Part shown: positions 34,022 through 44,251 of the stretch, one piece after another | How positions within the stretch are numbered: position 1 is the stretch's first letter | Layout: each line of letters starts with the position of its first letter | Source: Sphingomonas lutea | GTDB taxonomy: Bacteria > Pseudomonadota > Alphaproteobacteria > Sphingomonadales > Sphingomonadaceae | NCBI RefSeq assembly: GCF_014396785.1 | Contig: NZ_CP060718.1 | Coordinates: 1,880,501 to 1,944,500, forward strand | Length of the DNA stretch: 64,000 nt | Direction of reading: 5' to 3' | Notes under the pieces: model-generated | The model's database searches: none | Seen by the model: only the letters and a program-made list of their open reading frames with translations | What the model was told of the DNA's origin: nothing | Made by a program: the position numbers and the translations under genes

Positions 34022-37000
34022 TCAATAATCCTTGCTGATGCGGACGCTCGCGCTCGTGCGGCCGATGGTCGACACGGTCGACAGCAAGGAGAGCCAGCGC
34101 GTCATCTGATATTCGACGCGTGTCGCGGAATAGCCCTGCCCGTCGGTCACCACCTCGACGAACAACTTGCGCGTGAGATATTTGCCCGCGGCGATCGATG
34201 TCCGCTGCCCGGTCGACACGTCCGCCGGGACGATGCGCAGGCGATCGAGCCCGATCGCGCGGCGCAGGGCATTGATCGGGTCGAGGCTGCCCGAACCCGA
34301 TTGCAGCGCCGCCACCGCCGAGGCCAGCTGCAGCGCCTCGGGCGCGGACAGGTTGGTGATCGAGGTACCGAACAGGATGCGCGACAGCAATTCGTCCTGC
34401 GGCAGCTGCGGCGTGCTGGCGAAGGTGATTTCCGGCCGGAGCCCGCTGCCCTGGACGAGGACGCGGGCGTCGAGGCCTTGAACCTGCGCCTCGGCGCGGA
34501 TGTCGAGCTGCGGGTCGGGCGGGCTTTCGCCGCGGAAACGGATGATCCCGCGCTCGAGGCGGAAATTGCGCCCGGCGAAGTCATAGTCGCCGCGCACCAG
34601 GTCGGCCCGGCCGGTGAAGCGCGGCGCATCCGCCGTGCCGCCGACGTTCAAATCGGTCGTCCAGCGGCTGTCGATGCCAAGGCCCGTCACCTGCAAATCG
34701 CTGCCCGCGATCTTGAGGTCGAGCCGCCACGGGCGAAGGTCGCGGCTTTCAATCACTTCTTCGGGATCGAGCCCGCTCTGCCGCACATTCAGGCGCGGCA
34801 CCGACGCCGCGGCGCTTGCCCGGCCAAGCTGGAAGCGGCCCTTGTTGAGCACGAGATTGCCCGAGATCGTCCCACCCTGCCCGTCTGAGCGGATTTGCAC
34901 GGGGCCAGTCACGCGCGCGGCGATGTCGTCGCGGTTGAGCAGCAGCGCCTGGTCGGCCTTGAAATTGAGGTTGAGCGCGGTGTGCCCGCCCGAAAAGGTC
35001 ACCGACCCATTGCCCGACAGCGCGCCCCCGCCGGTGGTACGTCCGGTCATCTGGGTGAAAATGAGTTGCGGACCGGAAAAGCGCGCCTGGCTGGCGAGCT
35101 GTTCGATGACCATGCCGGTGACCGGACTTTCCATCCGCGCATTCTGCGTGCGCAGCGAGCCGCGGATCACGGGATTGGCGAAGCTGCCGCTGATGTCCGC
35201 GCCGACCGCGAGCGGGCCGGAGAGATCGAGGATCTGGCTCCCCGACAAGCGCCACAACGTGTCCGCGGGTCCGGCATAGCGCAGCTGAGCAAACAGCCTC
35301 GCGCTCAGCAATTCGGCAAGTAACGGCCCACCCCCGAGCGGGGCGAAGCGCGCCTGTGCGCGCCCGACGACTGCCCCATTGCTCGCCGCAACCGCACGGA
35401 TCGCGGCGCTGTTGCCGTTGACCGCAGCGGCAATGCCGACATCGATCGGCTTGGACGCAAGCACGAGGCCCGCCCGGCTGAGCCCGCGCACCTTGAGGTC
35501 GAGGCGGCCGGTGCGGTTGCCCTTCCAGGCATAATCGAGCCGCCCGGTCGCCGAACCTTTGAGATCGAGGTTGGGCCAGGCGATGTTGAGGATTTCGAGC
35601 GGCATGCCCTGCAGCTGCGCCTGCACTTCAGGCCGCGATCCGCTTCGCCCCGACAACGTCGCCGTGCCGCCGGCAAAGGTCAGCCGCGTCGGGGCAAGCG
35701 TCCAGCCATCCCCCGATCGGGTCAGCACCGCGACCGTATTGAGCACGAGCGGCCGGCGCTCGATCCGGCCGTTGCCCGACAGGCGGATCTGGTCCGGCGT
35801 AACGCTCGCAAGCGCGTTGAAGGCGAAGGCCGCACCGCGCCGCCCGGCGAAGGCGGCGCGCACCTGTCCCGACCCGTTGATCAGCCGGGCATTGGCGGTC
35901 AGCCGCGCCAGGGTGATCCCGCCGCTCTGGAGCCCGCGCGCATCGAGCGTGCCTTCGATGGTGGTGCGCCCCTCGGCCAGCACGATCGTGCCATCAGCGC
36001 GGCCATTGCGCACCGCGAAGGCGCCGGGGAAGCGGGCATTGGTGGCGGTCAGATGCGCCTCGATCTTCTGCGCGCCCGCTTGCGGCGCGAAATCGAGCGT
36101 TCCGTCGAGCGTTCCCCCGGCGAGCACCAGCCGCCCGGTGAACCCGCCCAGATCGGATCGAAGGTCGCCGCGCGCCCGCGCCCCGCCCGCGTCGAGCGCG
36201 GCGATCGAGATCGTCGTGCGCCCGCCCTTCGGCAGCAGGATCCGTCCGTGCGAGGTAAAGGGTCCAAGCTTCGACCCACCCGCTGCGCGATAATCGAAGC
36301 CCGCCGGGGTCGGATCGAGCTGCAGCCGCACATTGGTCAGGCCGAGCGCTTCGTTGGGATGGTCGAGCAGCAGGTCGATGCGCGGCCGCTCGATCCGCCC
36401 ATCGAGCGTCATCCTGAGCGCGCCATATTTCGCCTGCCGCCCACTTGCGACGATGTGGAAGGTGCCGTCACGGTTGCGCTGGCCAGAGCCCGACAACCGC
36501 AGCTTGGGCGAGTAAAGCTGGAGATTGGTGAAGCGAACGATCCCGTCGCTTCCGCGCGTCAAATTGGTTTCGAGCCGCGGCAGCCCGCCCGTCAGCTCGG
36601 CGAAGAAGCTGTTGTCGAGCCGCCGCACCCACGCCTTGGCGGTGCCGGTGACGTAGCTGCCCTTACCCGTCGGCGACGGCACGACCTTGAGATCGGTGAC
36701 GACGTCGACGATCCCCAGGCCGGGAATCTGGTAGCGCGTCATCGCACCCGACATCAGCACTTCGAAGCGCCCGGTGACGAGGTCGATCAGCAGCGACAGC
36801 TTGCCGTTGAGCCTTGCGCTTGTCAGGCGCAGGCCATCGCCGCGCACCAGCTTGGGGGTGACCGTCAGCCAGCCGTCGATCCGCGGGTTGGCGAGAATCG
36901 CGCCCGCGACGTCGCCGATGCCCGTGATCGCGCGCGCCTGCAGCCGCAACGGGACGCGCATCGGCCACGGCCCGAATCGCCCACGCCCCTCCGCGCGCAG

Positions 37001-38188
37001 ATCGACGAAGCCCGTATTGTCGAACTTCACCTGCGGCGAACTTAAGCGGTACGAATAATTGGCGGTCGCGAACGGCCCGTCGAGCGTCCACACCATGCGC
37101 ACGTTGCGACCGGTCATGTTGGGGAACAAAGCCGGCGGGCGCAGCAGGTCGATCCCCAGCCGCATTCGGCGATAGCGATTCTCGGCCAGGTCGACCGTCC
37201 CCCGCGCCACTGCGCGCAACGCGGGCGACGTCAGGGTCAGGGTCCCATCGAGCTGGCGATCGAGCAGGGTCGCATCGCCGCGCACGTTAACCGCCGGCGC
37301 GGTCAGGCGCTGGAGCCGTCCCTTGAGGAAAGGCGCCGGCGCCCAACGTCCCTGCAGGCGATAGCGGCCGCCGTCGACGCCCAGCGCCAGCCGCGCGGTC
37401 GGACGACCCGACAGGTCGAGCGCGCCGCTTCCGCGCCACCGGCTCCAGCGCCCGTCGCCGTCGATGCTAAGGTCGATCGACCGCCGCGTGCCCACGAGAG
37501 CGGGAATGACACCGTTCGCGGGCGACACCACTCGCGCGGCAATGTCGAAGCGGTCGCGGTCGGGCTCCGAATCCAGCCGCACCGCAATACGGTCGCCGCC
37601 ATCGTTGAGCATGGCCGCCAGCTCGACCAGCGCCCGCCCCGATCGCACGTCGGCCTTTCCGGTAAGCCGGCCACTCTGCGGTTTGCCGCTGACTTGCGGG
37701 CCGATTTCGAGCCGCCGCACGTCGAGCCGGCCGATGTGGATATCGAAGCCGGGCAGGATCGCCCCGCGCCGCCCCGTCGGCCTCAGCTTCGGCACGCGCA
37801 CCAAGGTCACGCGCTCGGCGGTCATGCTGTCGACGTGGAGCTTATTGGTCAGCCACGCGCCCGGCGTCCAATCGAGCTTGATGTTGGGCGAGGTCAGGAA
37901 CACGCCCTGGCTGTCGTAGACAGCGACGCTGCGCAGTTGCGACTTGCCGAAGATCGACCCGTCGATGCGCCCGATCTGGATGCGCAGGCCCGATGCGGTC
38001 TCGATCCGCGCGATGCGGTCGACGATCCACCGGTGCCCGGGCGCGGAGTCGAGCAGCACGAGGCCGATCGCCAGCAACAGCAACAGTGCGATGAACAGCG
38101 CCACCAATTCATTGAGTAGCCGGCGCGGCCAGTCGGCGCGCAGGCGCCGCCGCGGTGCCCCTTCGCTCTGCGCGACGGCGTCGGTCAC
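34022..38188 (-). CDS. tamB: TamB, translocation and assembly module inner membrane component
   Basis: 1388 aa from GTG 38188. One N-terminal membrane span (ELVALFIALLLLLAIGLVLL), a long beta-rich periplasmic body with repeated short domains, and the conserved C-terminal TamB/DUF490 domain (GRADLVRGDYDFAGRNFRLE, IRFRGESPPDPQLDIRAEA, SRILFGTSITNLS). Bridges inner and outer membranes with TamA for outer-membrane protein or lipid transport. Starts three bases after tamA on the same strand. Confidence 0.93.
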   Translation of the reverse strand: MTDAVAQSEGAPRRRLRADWPRRLLNELVALFIALLLLLAIGLVLLDSAPGHRWIVDRIARIETASGLRIQIGRIDGSIFGKSQLRSVAVYDSQGVFLTSPNIKLDWTPGAWLTNKLHVDSMTAERVTLVRVPKLRPTGRRGAILPGFDIHIGRLDVRRLEIGPQVSGKPQSGRLTGKADVRSGRALVELAAMLNDGGDRIAVRLDSEPDRDRFDIAARVVSPANGVIPALVGTRRSIDLSIDGDGRWSRWRGSGALDLSGRPTARLALGVDGGRYRLQGRWAPAPFLKGRLQRLTAPAVNVRGDATLLDRQLDGTLTLTSPALRAVARGTVDLAENRYRRMRLGIDLLRPPALFPNMTGRNVRMVWTLDGPFATANYSYRLSSPQVKFDNTGFVDLRAEGRGRFGPWPMRVPLRLQARAITGIGDVAGAILANPRIDGWLTVTPKLVRGDGLRLTSARLNGKLSLLIDLVTGRFEVLMSGAMTRYQIPGLGIVDVVTDLKVVPSPTGKGSYVTGTAKAWVRRLDNSFFAELTGGLPRLETNLTRGSDGIVRFTNLQLYSPKLRLSGSGQRNRDGTFHIVASGRQAKYGALRMTLDGRIERPRIDLLLDHPNEALGLTNVRLQLDPTPAGFDYRAAGGSKLGPFTSHGRILLPKGGRTTISIAALDAGGARARGDLRSDLGGFTGRLVLAGGTLDGTLDFAPQAGAQKIEAHLTATNARFPGAFAVRNGRADGTIVLAEGRTTIEGTLDARGLQSGGITLARLTANARLINGSGQVRAAFAGRRGAAFAFNALASVTPDQIRLSGNGRIERRPLVLNTVAVLTRSGDGWTLAPTRLTFAGGTATLSGRSGSRPEVQAQLQGMPLEILNIAWPNLDLKGSATGRLDYAWKGNRTGRLDLKVRGLSRAGLVLASKPIDVGIAAAVNGNSAAIRAVAASNGAVVGRAQARFAPLGGGPLLAELLSARLFAQLRYAGPADTLWRLSGSQILDLSGPLAVGADISGSFANPVIRGSLRTQNARMESPVTGMVIEQLASQARFSGPQLIFTQMTGRTTGGGALSGNGSVTFSGGHTALNLNFKADQALLLNRDDIAARVTGPVQIRSDGQGGTISGNLVLNKGRFQLGRASAAASVPRLNVRQSGLDPEEVIESRDLRPWRLDLKIAGSDLQVTGLGIDSRWTTDLNVGGTADAPRFTGRADLVRGDYDFAGRNFRLERGIIRFRGESPPDPQLDIRAEAQVQGLDARVLVQGSGLRPEITFASTPQLPQDELLSRILFGTSITNLSAPEALQLASAVAALQSGSGSLDPINALRRAIGLDRLRIVPADVSTGQRTSIAAGKYLTRKLFVEVVTDGQGYSATRVEYQMTRWLSLLSTVSTIGRTSASVRISKDY

Positions 38189-38191
38189 GGC

Positions 38192-40167
38192 CTAAAAGGC
38201 CTGGCCGAGCGAGACAGTGACGGCGACGCGGCCGTCGCCCGACTGGCGGTTGAGCGGCACGCCGACATCCAGCCGGATCGGCCCGAAGCTCGAATAATAA
38301 CGCGCGCCAAGCCCGACCGCGAAGCGCCAGTCGGTCAGGTCGGGGAAGCTGCTGTCGCTGAGCGTCCCGCCGTCGATGAACGGCACGATTCCAAGGTTGC
38401 CGCCGAACTGCCGCAAGCGAACGCGCGCTTCGAGCGCGAATTCGGCAAGGCCGCGGCCACCGATCGGATCCCCGTCGACATCCTTCGGGCCAAGCCGCTG
38501 ATAGCCGTAGCCGCGCACCGATCCACCGCCCCCGAATAGAAGCGGCGCGATGGCGCAAGATCGAACAGGCCGGCGCCGCCGATCGTCCCCAAACGGATTC
38601 GCCCGGCGGCCACCACCCGGTCTGACAGCGGGCGGTAGGCGCTGGCGTCGAACTGGGCGCGCACATAGGTCGAGCCGCCGCCTTCGAACGAAAGCTCGGG
38701 GCTGACCCGGCCGAGCAGGCGAAAACCGGTCGTCGGGTCGAGCAGGCTGTCGCTGCCGTCAAAGCCCAGGCTCGCGGGCGCCGCGGCGATGAGGAAGGTC
38801 TCGGTGTCCTTGACGCCCGATGCCGCGAACACGCCGCGCTCGTCGGTCGCGAGGAATTCGGCGCCGCCGGTCCAGGTCCACGTCTTCTGCCAGATGAAAT
38901 TGCTTTGCCGTTCGAAATTGCCGGCAAGCAGCAGCGTGCTTGCCTCATAAGCGTCGAACTCGCGGTGCGATCCTGTCGCCTGCACGTTCAGCACCTGGTC
39001 GCGGCGCAGGAAGTTGTTGCGGCGGAACGCTACCCCGGCAAGCTGCTCGTTGGTGCCGAGCACTCCGCGCAAGGTCAGCGCGCCTTCGGGATTGAAGAAG
39101 TTGCGGTGCTGCCAGCTGCCCTCGACCCGTGCGCCTTCGCCCGTGCCATAGCCAAGCTCGCCGGCAATCGTCCGCGCCGGTGCGGGCTCGAGCTTCACGG
39201 CGAGGTCCACCGTGCGGCCGCCGTCGGCGGGGACTACCTGCACCTCGGCCACCGACACCAGCCCGGTCGCGATCAGCGCGCGGCGCAGGTCATCGACCTT
39301 CGACCTCTTGTAGGGGTCGCCGCGCTTGAACCGCGCGATCGTCCCGACATGGCGCGCGCTAAACGGCGGCTGGCCGCTCACCCGGATCGCACCGAACCGC
39401 GCGATCGGTCCCGGGTCGACCGGCAAAGTCAGCGTTGCAAGCCGCGTCTGGTGATTGATCTCGATATCCTGCTTGCCGATCCGCGCTTCGGCATAGCCTT
39501 GCTCACCAAGGGCGGTGCGCAAGGCCACCTCGCCCGCAAGGACCTCCTGCGCGATGACCGGATCGCCCGACTTGACCCCGAACCTTTGGCGCAGGGCCGC
39601 AGCTTCCTCGGCGCCCGCGGCGTCCAAACCGGGCAGGCGCACCTCGACGAAGCGGTATTGCTGGCCCGGTTCGGCGGCAATGACGATGCGCAGCATCTCA
39701 CCGACAGTCTCGGCACGCGCCTCGACGGTCGCGTCATAATAGCCGCGGGCACGGAGCAATTCGGCAAGCAATTCCGCATCAGCGCGCGAGCGGCGGTCGA
39801 TTTGCGCGACGTTGGCCGTCTCGTCTCCTTCGGCCTGGAGCGCGGACTGCTTGCGGAAGGCCTCCAATAGTTCGGCGGCAGCGGGCAAGGCCGACAAGCC
39901 TTCGACCGCAATGGCGTAGCGCCGTTCGCTCGCGCCTTCGGTCATTGTAGGTGCAGGTGCCGGCGCTGGGGTTGTTTCGGCCGGAGCCGGTGGCGGGTTC
40001 GCGGCGTCGAGATCGGGCCAGTCGACCTCCAGGCCGGGCATCGCGTCGAGCGGCGCAGTGGGATCCAGGTCGTCGCTGGTCTGCGCGGCTGCGCTTGCGG
40101 CGAGCGCGCACGACGCGGCCGCGCACAGCAGCCGCGCGGCAAACCGCTTCGATCCCCGCCCACTCAT
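38192..40167 (-). pseudogene. tamA: TamA, BamA-family outer membrane protein, with a single-base frameshift
   Basis: From ATG 40167: signal peptide (LLCAAASCALAASAAAQ), POTRA domains (YAIAVEGLSALPAAAELLEA...), then the beta-barrel (YGTGEGARVEGSWQHRNFFN). The frame breaks after APSRRFYSG and continues as RGYGYQRLGP to the terminal LGQAF at 38192. Adding one base to the C5 run at 38529-38533 gives GGGGSVRGYGYQ, the conserved barrel motif, so the whole protein is present. Probably a sequence error. Operon with tamB. Confidence 0.88.
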
Positions 40168-40220
40168 CGTCCAGCAGCCTTAGCCAGCGCTCCTGAACCG
40201 CGCCAGTATGACGGCCGCGA

Positions 40221-40430
40221 TCAATGGACGGTGCCGAACACCTCGTCACTGCAGAGCGTGGCGATCACCCGCTCGATCTGCCGCCAATGGCAGAAGCGCA
40301 CGACATTGCCGTTGTCGCGGCTGCGTTCCGCCCGCGCCGCGGCTTCGAAGCCGGCGTCGTCGCCATAACGCGCGATAAGGTCAGACGCGTCGGCAAGGGC
40401 GAGGCGTCCATGGATGAAGGGCGTGGCCAT
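40221..40430 (-). CDS. Small hypothetical protein
   Basis: 69 aa from ATG 40430. Soluble, alpha-helical, with DASDLIARYGDDAGFEAAAR and VVRFCHWRQIERVIATLCSD. The family-like body suggests a real gene found in related bacteria, but I recognise no function. It lies upstream of tamA on the same strand, about 50 bases apart. Confidence 0.6.
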   Translation of the reverse strand: MATPFIHGRLALADASDLIARYGDDAGFEAAARAERSRDNGNVVRFCHWRQIERVIATLCSDEVFGTVH

Positions 40431-40652
40431 GCAGCCGCCATCGCATGGGGCCAGTTTCGCGACTGCCGACAAATGTCGTCAAGAGTCCGTTGACCATGTT
40501 AGAGGACGACCCTTGGGGGCTGCCGATGTCGGATGTACAAGACCGAGGATCGGCCCCAGGTGCGTCCTCCGCGCTTCGGGGCGATCGAAGCGAAGTTTGA
40601 CTTCCTGGCCTGATTGCTGGCGCTTCGATCGGGCGCGTGGCAGGACGCGGCG

Positions 40653-40826
40653 ATGCACGGCAGAAGCAGTAGCGCGGGCGGATTTTTCCTCGCCCTTTGC
40701 ATCGTCATCGGGCTGGTCATCGGGGTGGCGATGGGCAACGGCATGCTGGGCGTGCTGGTCGGCGCCGCAACCGGAATCGCGCTCGCCCTCCTGACTTGGC
40801 TGATCGACCGGCGCCGGGCGTCCTAG
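40653..40826 (+). CDS. Small two-span membrane protein
   Basis: 57 aa from ATG 40653 with AGGACG upstream. Two hydrophobic segments (FFLALCIVIGLVIGVAMG and GVLVGAATGIALALLTWLI) and a basic end (DRRRAS). The stop abuts the end of the convergent S24 repressor gene. Function unknown. Confidence 0.6.
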   Translation: MHGRSSSAGGFFLALCIVIGLVIGVAMGNGMLGVLVGAATGIALALLTWLIDRRRAS

Positions 40827-41474
40827 TCAGACGACCTTGCGGCTGGCCCAGATGACGCGGCCGATGCAATGAATGTCCTCGATCCCACAATCGGGCCAGT
40901 CGGGATAGGCCGGATTGTCGGACTGGACCGTCAGCCGCCGCCCCATGGGATTGAGCGCCAGCCGCTTCACCACCAGCGCATCATCCACCCGCAGCACATA
41001 AATGCCGTCACGCAGCCGGTCTGCGCAGCCGCCAAGATCGACAAGAATCTCATCGCCGGGGTTGAGCGTCGGCGACATCGAATCGCCTTCGACGCGCACG
41101 ATCGACAGCTTTGATGGCGGCGTCGGGGTCAGTGATTTCAGCCAGCGCTCGTCAAAGCCGATGAACGGCCGTCCCCCCTCTTCATCGACCACCGCGCCCG
41201 GCCCGGCCGACACCAGGACAGGATGGCGTTGCACCGTGATTAATCCGTTGTCGCGCCCCGGCTCCTCGATCGGCCCGCCAAGGACGCTCTCGGCAATGCC
41301 GAAATAGCGCGCAAGCTTGCGCCGCTCCTCCTCCCGAAGGCGCTTGGGCACACCGCGGCGGATATATTGCTGAATGTAGGCCGGGTTGCGCCCCAGCATG
41401 CGCGAAAGCCCGGCGAAATCCTCGCCCCTCTCGTCGCACAACCGCTCAAGCACCACGCGGGGGTTAGTTAACAT
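40827..41474 (-). CDS. Repressor with HTH and S24 peptidase domain (LexA/CI-like)
   Basis: 215 aa. N-terminal helix-turn-helix (LSRMLGRNPAYIQQYIRRGV) and C-terminal S24 domain with catalytic Ser in VEGDSMSPTL and Lys in LVVKRLAL. Self-cleaving repressor type, as in phage CI and HumR proteins. Start ATG 41474, with AAGGCGG upstream. No other phage genes are nearby, so it is a domesticated or stress-response regulator. It is divergent from two small genes over a 95-base gap that contains TAGGTAACTGCCTA, a possible operator. Confidence 0.88.
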   Translation of the reverse strand: MLTNPRVVLERLCDERGEDFAGLSRMLGRNPAYIQQYIRRGVPKRLREEERRKLARYFGIAESVLGGPIEEPGRDNGLITVQRHPVLVSAGPGAVVDEEGGRPFIGFDERWLKSLTPTPPSKLSIVRVEGDSMSPTLNPGDEILVDLGGCADRLRDGIYVLRVDDALVVKRLALNPMGRRLTVQSDNPAYPDWPDCGIEDIHCIGRVIWASRKVV

Positions 41475-41569
41475 GATCCGCCTTTAATAATAGGTAACTG
41501 CCTAGACAAGTAGGAAATGCGTTGGGAAGGAAGCCGCGCCGAGTCGCGTAAGAATATAAGGATTACAAC

Positions 41570-41743
41570 GTGCATCTGCTTCGAGAGGTCGAAAAATTTC
41601 TCCGCCATAGTGACGTCGCTCCGACCCGATTCGGACGTGAAGTCGTCGGCGATCCAAGATTCGTTTTCGACTTGAGAAACGGCCGAGACCCCCGCCCCGA
41701 GACGATCGCTCGGGTGCGCGCATACATGGGGGCGGCGCAATGA
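41570..41743 (+). CDS. Small conserved-type basic protein
   Basis: 57 aa from GTG 41570 behind AAGGA. Text HLLREVEKFLRHSDVAPTRF followed by GREVVGDPRFVFDLRNGRDP reads like a short helix-turn-helix-type protein that recurs beside S24 repressors in sphingomonads. Its stop overlaps the next start (ATGA), so the two are coupled. Possibly under control of the divergent repressor (inference). Confidence 0.65.
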   Translation: MHLLREVEKFLRHSDVAPTRFGREVVGDPRFVFDLRNGRDPRPETIARVRAYMGAAQ

Positions 41744-42171
41744 TTCGACTAGGGCTTTCTACCGCAGCCGCAGCGCTCCTGCGGGCACTGATCGCCAGGG
41801 CCGGCATTCCGCGCGATAGGGTTTTGCTTACGCATTGGCGGTCCGTGGATTGGCAATCGCTTACTTTCGTCGGCGAGCGGCACGAAATGGTCCTTCATCT
41901 TGTCGGCCCTGATTCGCACCGCGCCGCAACGCGACTCGCGGAAGGCTTAGCCGAGGCGGAATTCGCAATTCCCGGTCAGATCGTCGCGGACATCGCCGTT
42001 CTCGCGCGCACTTATGAGGATGATGGTTCGCCCTGCCTCACGATCGAGGCGCTGACGATTAGGATCAGCGCAAGGAACGGCGAAGGTCCGCAAGCGCATC
42101 GAACAAGGCTTGCGATGCATCGGGCGGTTCGGCCGACGGACCGGCGAGGTGACGGTCGATGCGGGCTTTAA
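41740..42171 (+). CDS. Hypothetical protein, probable read-through tail
   Basis: 143 aa as read. The body (VDWQSLTFVGERHEMVLHLV, IPGQIVADIAVL, SPCLTIEALTI) is coherent and hydrophobic/basic in a normal way. After about residue 108 (LTIRISARNGE) it becomes Arg-rich, low-quality sequence overlapping the convergent gene by about 107 bases. The true protein probably ends near 42065, with the stop lost by mutation or base-call error. Function unknown. Confidence 0.55.
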   Translation: MIRLGLSTAAAALLRALIARAGIPRDRVLLTHWRSVDWQSLTFVGERHEMVLHLVGPDSHRAATRLAEGLAEAEFAIPGQIVADIAVLARTYEDDGSPCLTIEALTIRISARNGEGPQAHRTRLAMHRAVRPTDRRGDGRCGL

Positions 42172-42538
42172 GCTCGCCGGGCGTCGGCATCGCCGCGGCG
42201 TCGAACAGTCGCACTACCCGAGAATGCTCGTCCGGCACGGCGAGTACATCTTCAAGCAGCAGCGCTTGCGGATCGCCGCAGACATCATCCGCGGTCAGGA
42301 GGAGCTCGTCGGGCTCAAGGTCGGCCACTTCGAAGTCCGGCATTGCGAAACGCGGCGCCTCGGGCGGGACCCCCCGCAACGCTGCATAGCCTGCGGCAAG
42401 GCACGTCAACGCAGCTGCGCCGGCGAAGGGAGTCGCGATTCCGGCACTCGAAGCGGTCCACCCGACGGCACTGCCAAGCGCCGCCGCCGCAACCAGGTCG
42501 ATGCCACGCTCAGCCCAATGGATGACAATCGCGTCCAT
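42065..42538 (-). CDS. Hypothetical protein with two membrane spans
   Basis: 157 aa from ATG 42538. Two N-terminal hydrophobic stretches (IDLVAAAALGSAVGWTASSA, AGAAALTCLAAGYAAL), then an acidic soluble domain (ADLEPDELLLTADDV, VVRLFDAAAMPTPGELKARI). Unrecognised; conserved-looking composition. The C terminus overlaps the questionable tail of the preceding gene. Confidence 0.6.
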   Translation of the reverse strand: MDAIVIHWAERGIDLVAAAALGSAVGWTASSAGIATPFAGAAALTCLAAGYAALRGVPPEAPRFAMPDFEVADLEPDELLLTADDVCGDPQALLLEDVLAVPDEHSRVVRLFDAAAMPTPGELKARIDRHLAGPSAEPPDASQALFDALADLRRSLR

Positions 42539-42574
42539 GGGGCCGCATGATAGGCGACAATCCTTGCCAGCCGG

Positions 42575-43132
42575 TTAGGCCGGTGCGGGCGCCTGCACGT
42601 TTTCGAGCATTTCCATCAATGCATGCGTGAACGCGGCCACATCGTCAGGATTGCGACTGGTGATCAAATTGCCGTCCACGGCCGCAGGCTTATCGACCAC
42701 GTCGGCGCCGGCATTCCTCAGGTCCGTGCGGATCGAGGGCCAACTGGTCACGGTCTTGCCGCGCACGACATCGGCCTCGACCAGCAGCCACGGGCCGTGG
42801 CAGATCGCCGCGACCGGTTTCCCGCTGGCCACGAAGTCCCGCACGATCTGCACCGCGCGCGCATTCATCCGCAGCTGGTCGGGATTGCGCACCCCGCCGG
42901 GCAACACCAGCGCGTCGAAATCGTCCTCGCGCACATCGTCCAGGATCATGTCCGGGCGGATCGTCTTGCCCGGATCGTCATGAACCGTCGCCTGGATCGG
43001 CGCGCGGCCGGGCGATGCCAGGACGACCTCCGCCCCCGCCTGCTGCAGGATCTCGCGTGGCCCGAACAGCTCGGATTCTTCGAATCCGTCGGTGGCGACG
43101 ATTAGGACTTTGGCCTCGGTTACTCTCGGCAT
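42575..43132 (-). CDS. DJ-1/PfpI family protein (protease/deglycase type)
   Basis: 185 aa from ATG 43132 behind AGGAGG; the longer frame upstream is antisense to the topoisomerase and rejected. Nucleophile elbow AAICHGPWLLV with the family cysteine, acidic residue in DGFEESEL, and DALVLPGGVRNPDQLR. Matches YhbO/PfpI-type stress proteins acting on glyoxal adducts or damaged proteins. Divergent from topoisomerase IB with only 27 bases between. Confidence 0.92.
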   Translation of the reverse strand: MPRVTEAKVLIVATDGFEESELFGPREILQQAGAEVVLASPGRAPIQATVHDDPGKTIRPDMILDDVREDDFDALVLPGGVRNPDQLRMNARAVQIVRDFVASGKPVAAICHGPWLLVEADVVRGKTVTSWPSIRTDLRNAGADVVDKPAAVDGNLITSRNPDDVAAFTHALMEMLENVQAPAPA

Positions 43133-43159
43133 GGGAACCTCCTGCTCGGTCGGCGGCTT

Positions 43160-44203
43160 ATGCCCGCCGATGAGTCGAGCAAAGTCCCATGCGCCGTGTT
43201 GAGGCATAGCAGCGACGCGGAGCCGGGGATCACCCGCAAGCGCCAGGGCCGCTATTGGGCCTATTTCGATCCCAAGGGGCAAAGGATCACCGACCGCGAC
43301 GAGATCGATCGGCTCAACGCCGTCGGCCTTCCGCCGGCCTATAAAAACGCCTGGTTCTGCACCGACGCCAATGGCCATTTGCAGGCCACCGGCGTCGATG
43401 CGCGAGGGCGCAAGCAATATCGGTACCATGCCGACTATCGCGCCAAGCAGGACGACGCCAAGTTCGACGGTCTGCTCGAGTTCGGCAAGGCACTGCCCAA
43501 GATCCGCCGCCGGGTCGAGCAGGACCTCAAGCGCCGCAGCCTCGACTGCGACAATGTCCTCGCCGCGATCGTCCGCCTGCTCGACACGCAATATGTGCGC
43601 ATCGGCAACGAACAATATGCCAAGGCGAACAAGAGCTTCGGGCTGACCACGCTGCGCGGACGCCATTTGCGCAAGAAGGGCGGCAAGATGTTGATGCGTT
43701 TCACCGGCAAGCACGGCATCGTGCATGAAGTCAGCGTCACCGACAGCCATTTGAAGCGCGTGATCAAGAAGTGCCAGGAGCTTCCCGGCCAAATGCTGTT
43801 CCAGTGCATCGGCGCGGACGGCGAGCCACGCGCCATCTCCTCGACCGACGTCAACGCTTATATCAAGGACGCCAGCGGCTGCGATTATACCGCCAAGCAT
43901 TTCCGCACTTGGGGCGCGAGCGTCATCGCACTCGAACAATTGCTGAAAAAGGCCGAGGACGCGCGGATCAGCGTGAAAACGGTGATCGAGCCGGTCGCCG
44001 AAGCGCTTGGCAACACCGAGGCGATGAGCCGCAAGGCCTACGTCCACCCGGCATTGATCGAGGCCGTGAAAAGCGACGCGCGCGACCCCCTCAATGGCAT
44101 GGCCCGCCCGCGCGCCCGCAAGCGCCTGTCTTCGGAGGAAGTCGCGCTGCTTGCCTTCCTCGCCAAGGGCAAGCGGCGCGGACGGCGCAAGGCCGCGGCA
44201 TGA
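43160..44203 (+). CDS. DNA topoisomerase IB (poxvirus-like)
   Basis: 347 aa. Bacterial type IB topoisomerase: N-terminal clamp domain (GITRKRQGRYWAYFDPKGQ, YKNAWFCTDANGHLQATG), the QYRYHADYR motif, catalytic Arg/Lys/His region (TLRGRHLRKKG, YTAKHFRTWGAS) and the active-site tyrosine in EAMSRKAYVHPAL. Relaxes supercoils without ATP. Common in alphaproteobacteria. Basic C-terminal tail (KGKRRGRRKAAA). Confidence 0.94.
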   Translation: MPADESSKVPCAVLRHSSDAEPGITRKRQGRYWAYFDPKGQRITDRDEIDRLNAVGLPPAYKNAWFCTDANGHLQATGVDARGRKQYRYHADYRAKQDDAKFDGLLEFGKALPKIRRRVEQDLKRRSLDCDNVLAAIVRLLDTQYVRIGNEQYAKANKSFGLTTLRGRHLRKKGGKMLMRFTGKHGIVHEVSVTDSHLKRVIKKCQELPGQMLFQCIGADGEPRAISSTDVNAYIKDASGCDYTAKHFRTWGASVIALEQLLKKAEDARISVKTVIEPVAEALGNTEAMSRKAYVHPALIEAVKSDARDPLNGMARPRARKRLSSEEVALLAFLAKGKRRGRRKAAA

Positions 44204-44251
44204 TCCCGCCGGCTTGATCCGCACGCCCCCCGCCGCCAGAAGGCGCGCGCA

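Noticed and set aside
40827..41474. S24 repressor as a prophage marker or as LexA itself
   Set aside because: No phage genes are nearby and the helix-turn-helix differs from LexA's; kept as a general S24 repressor.
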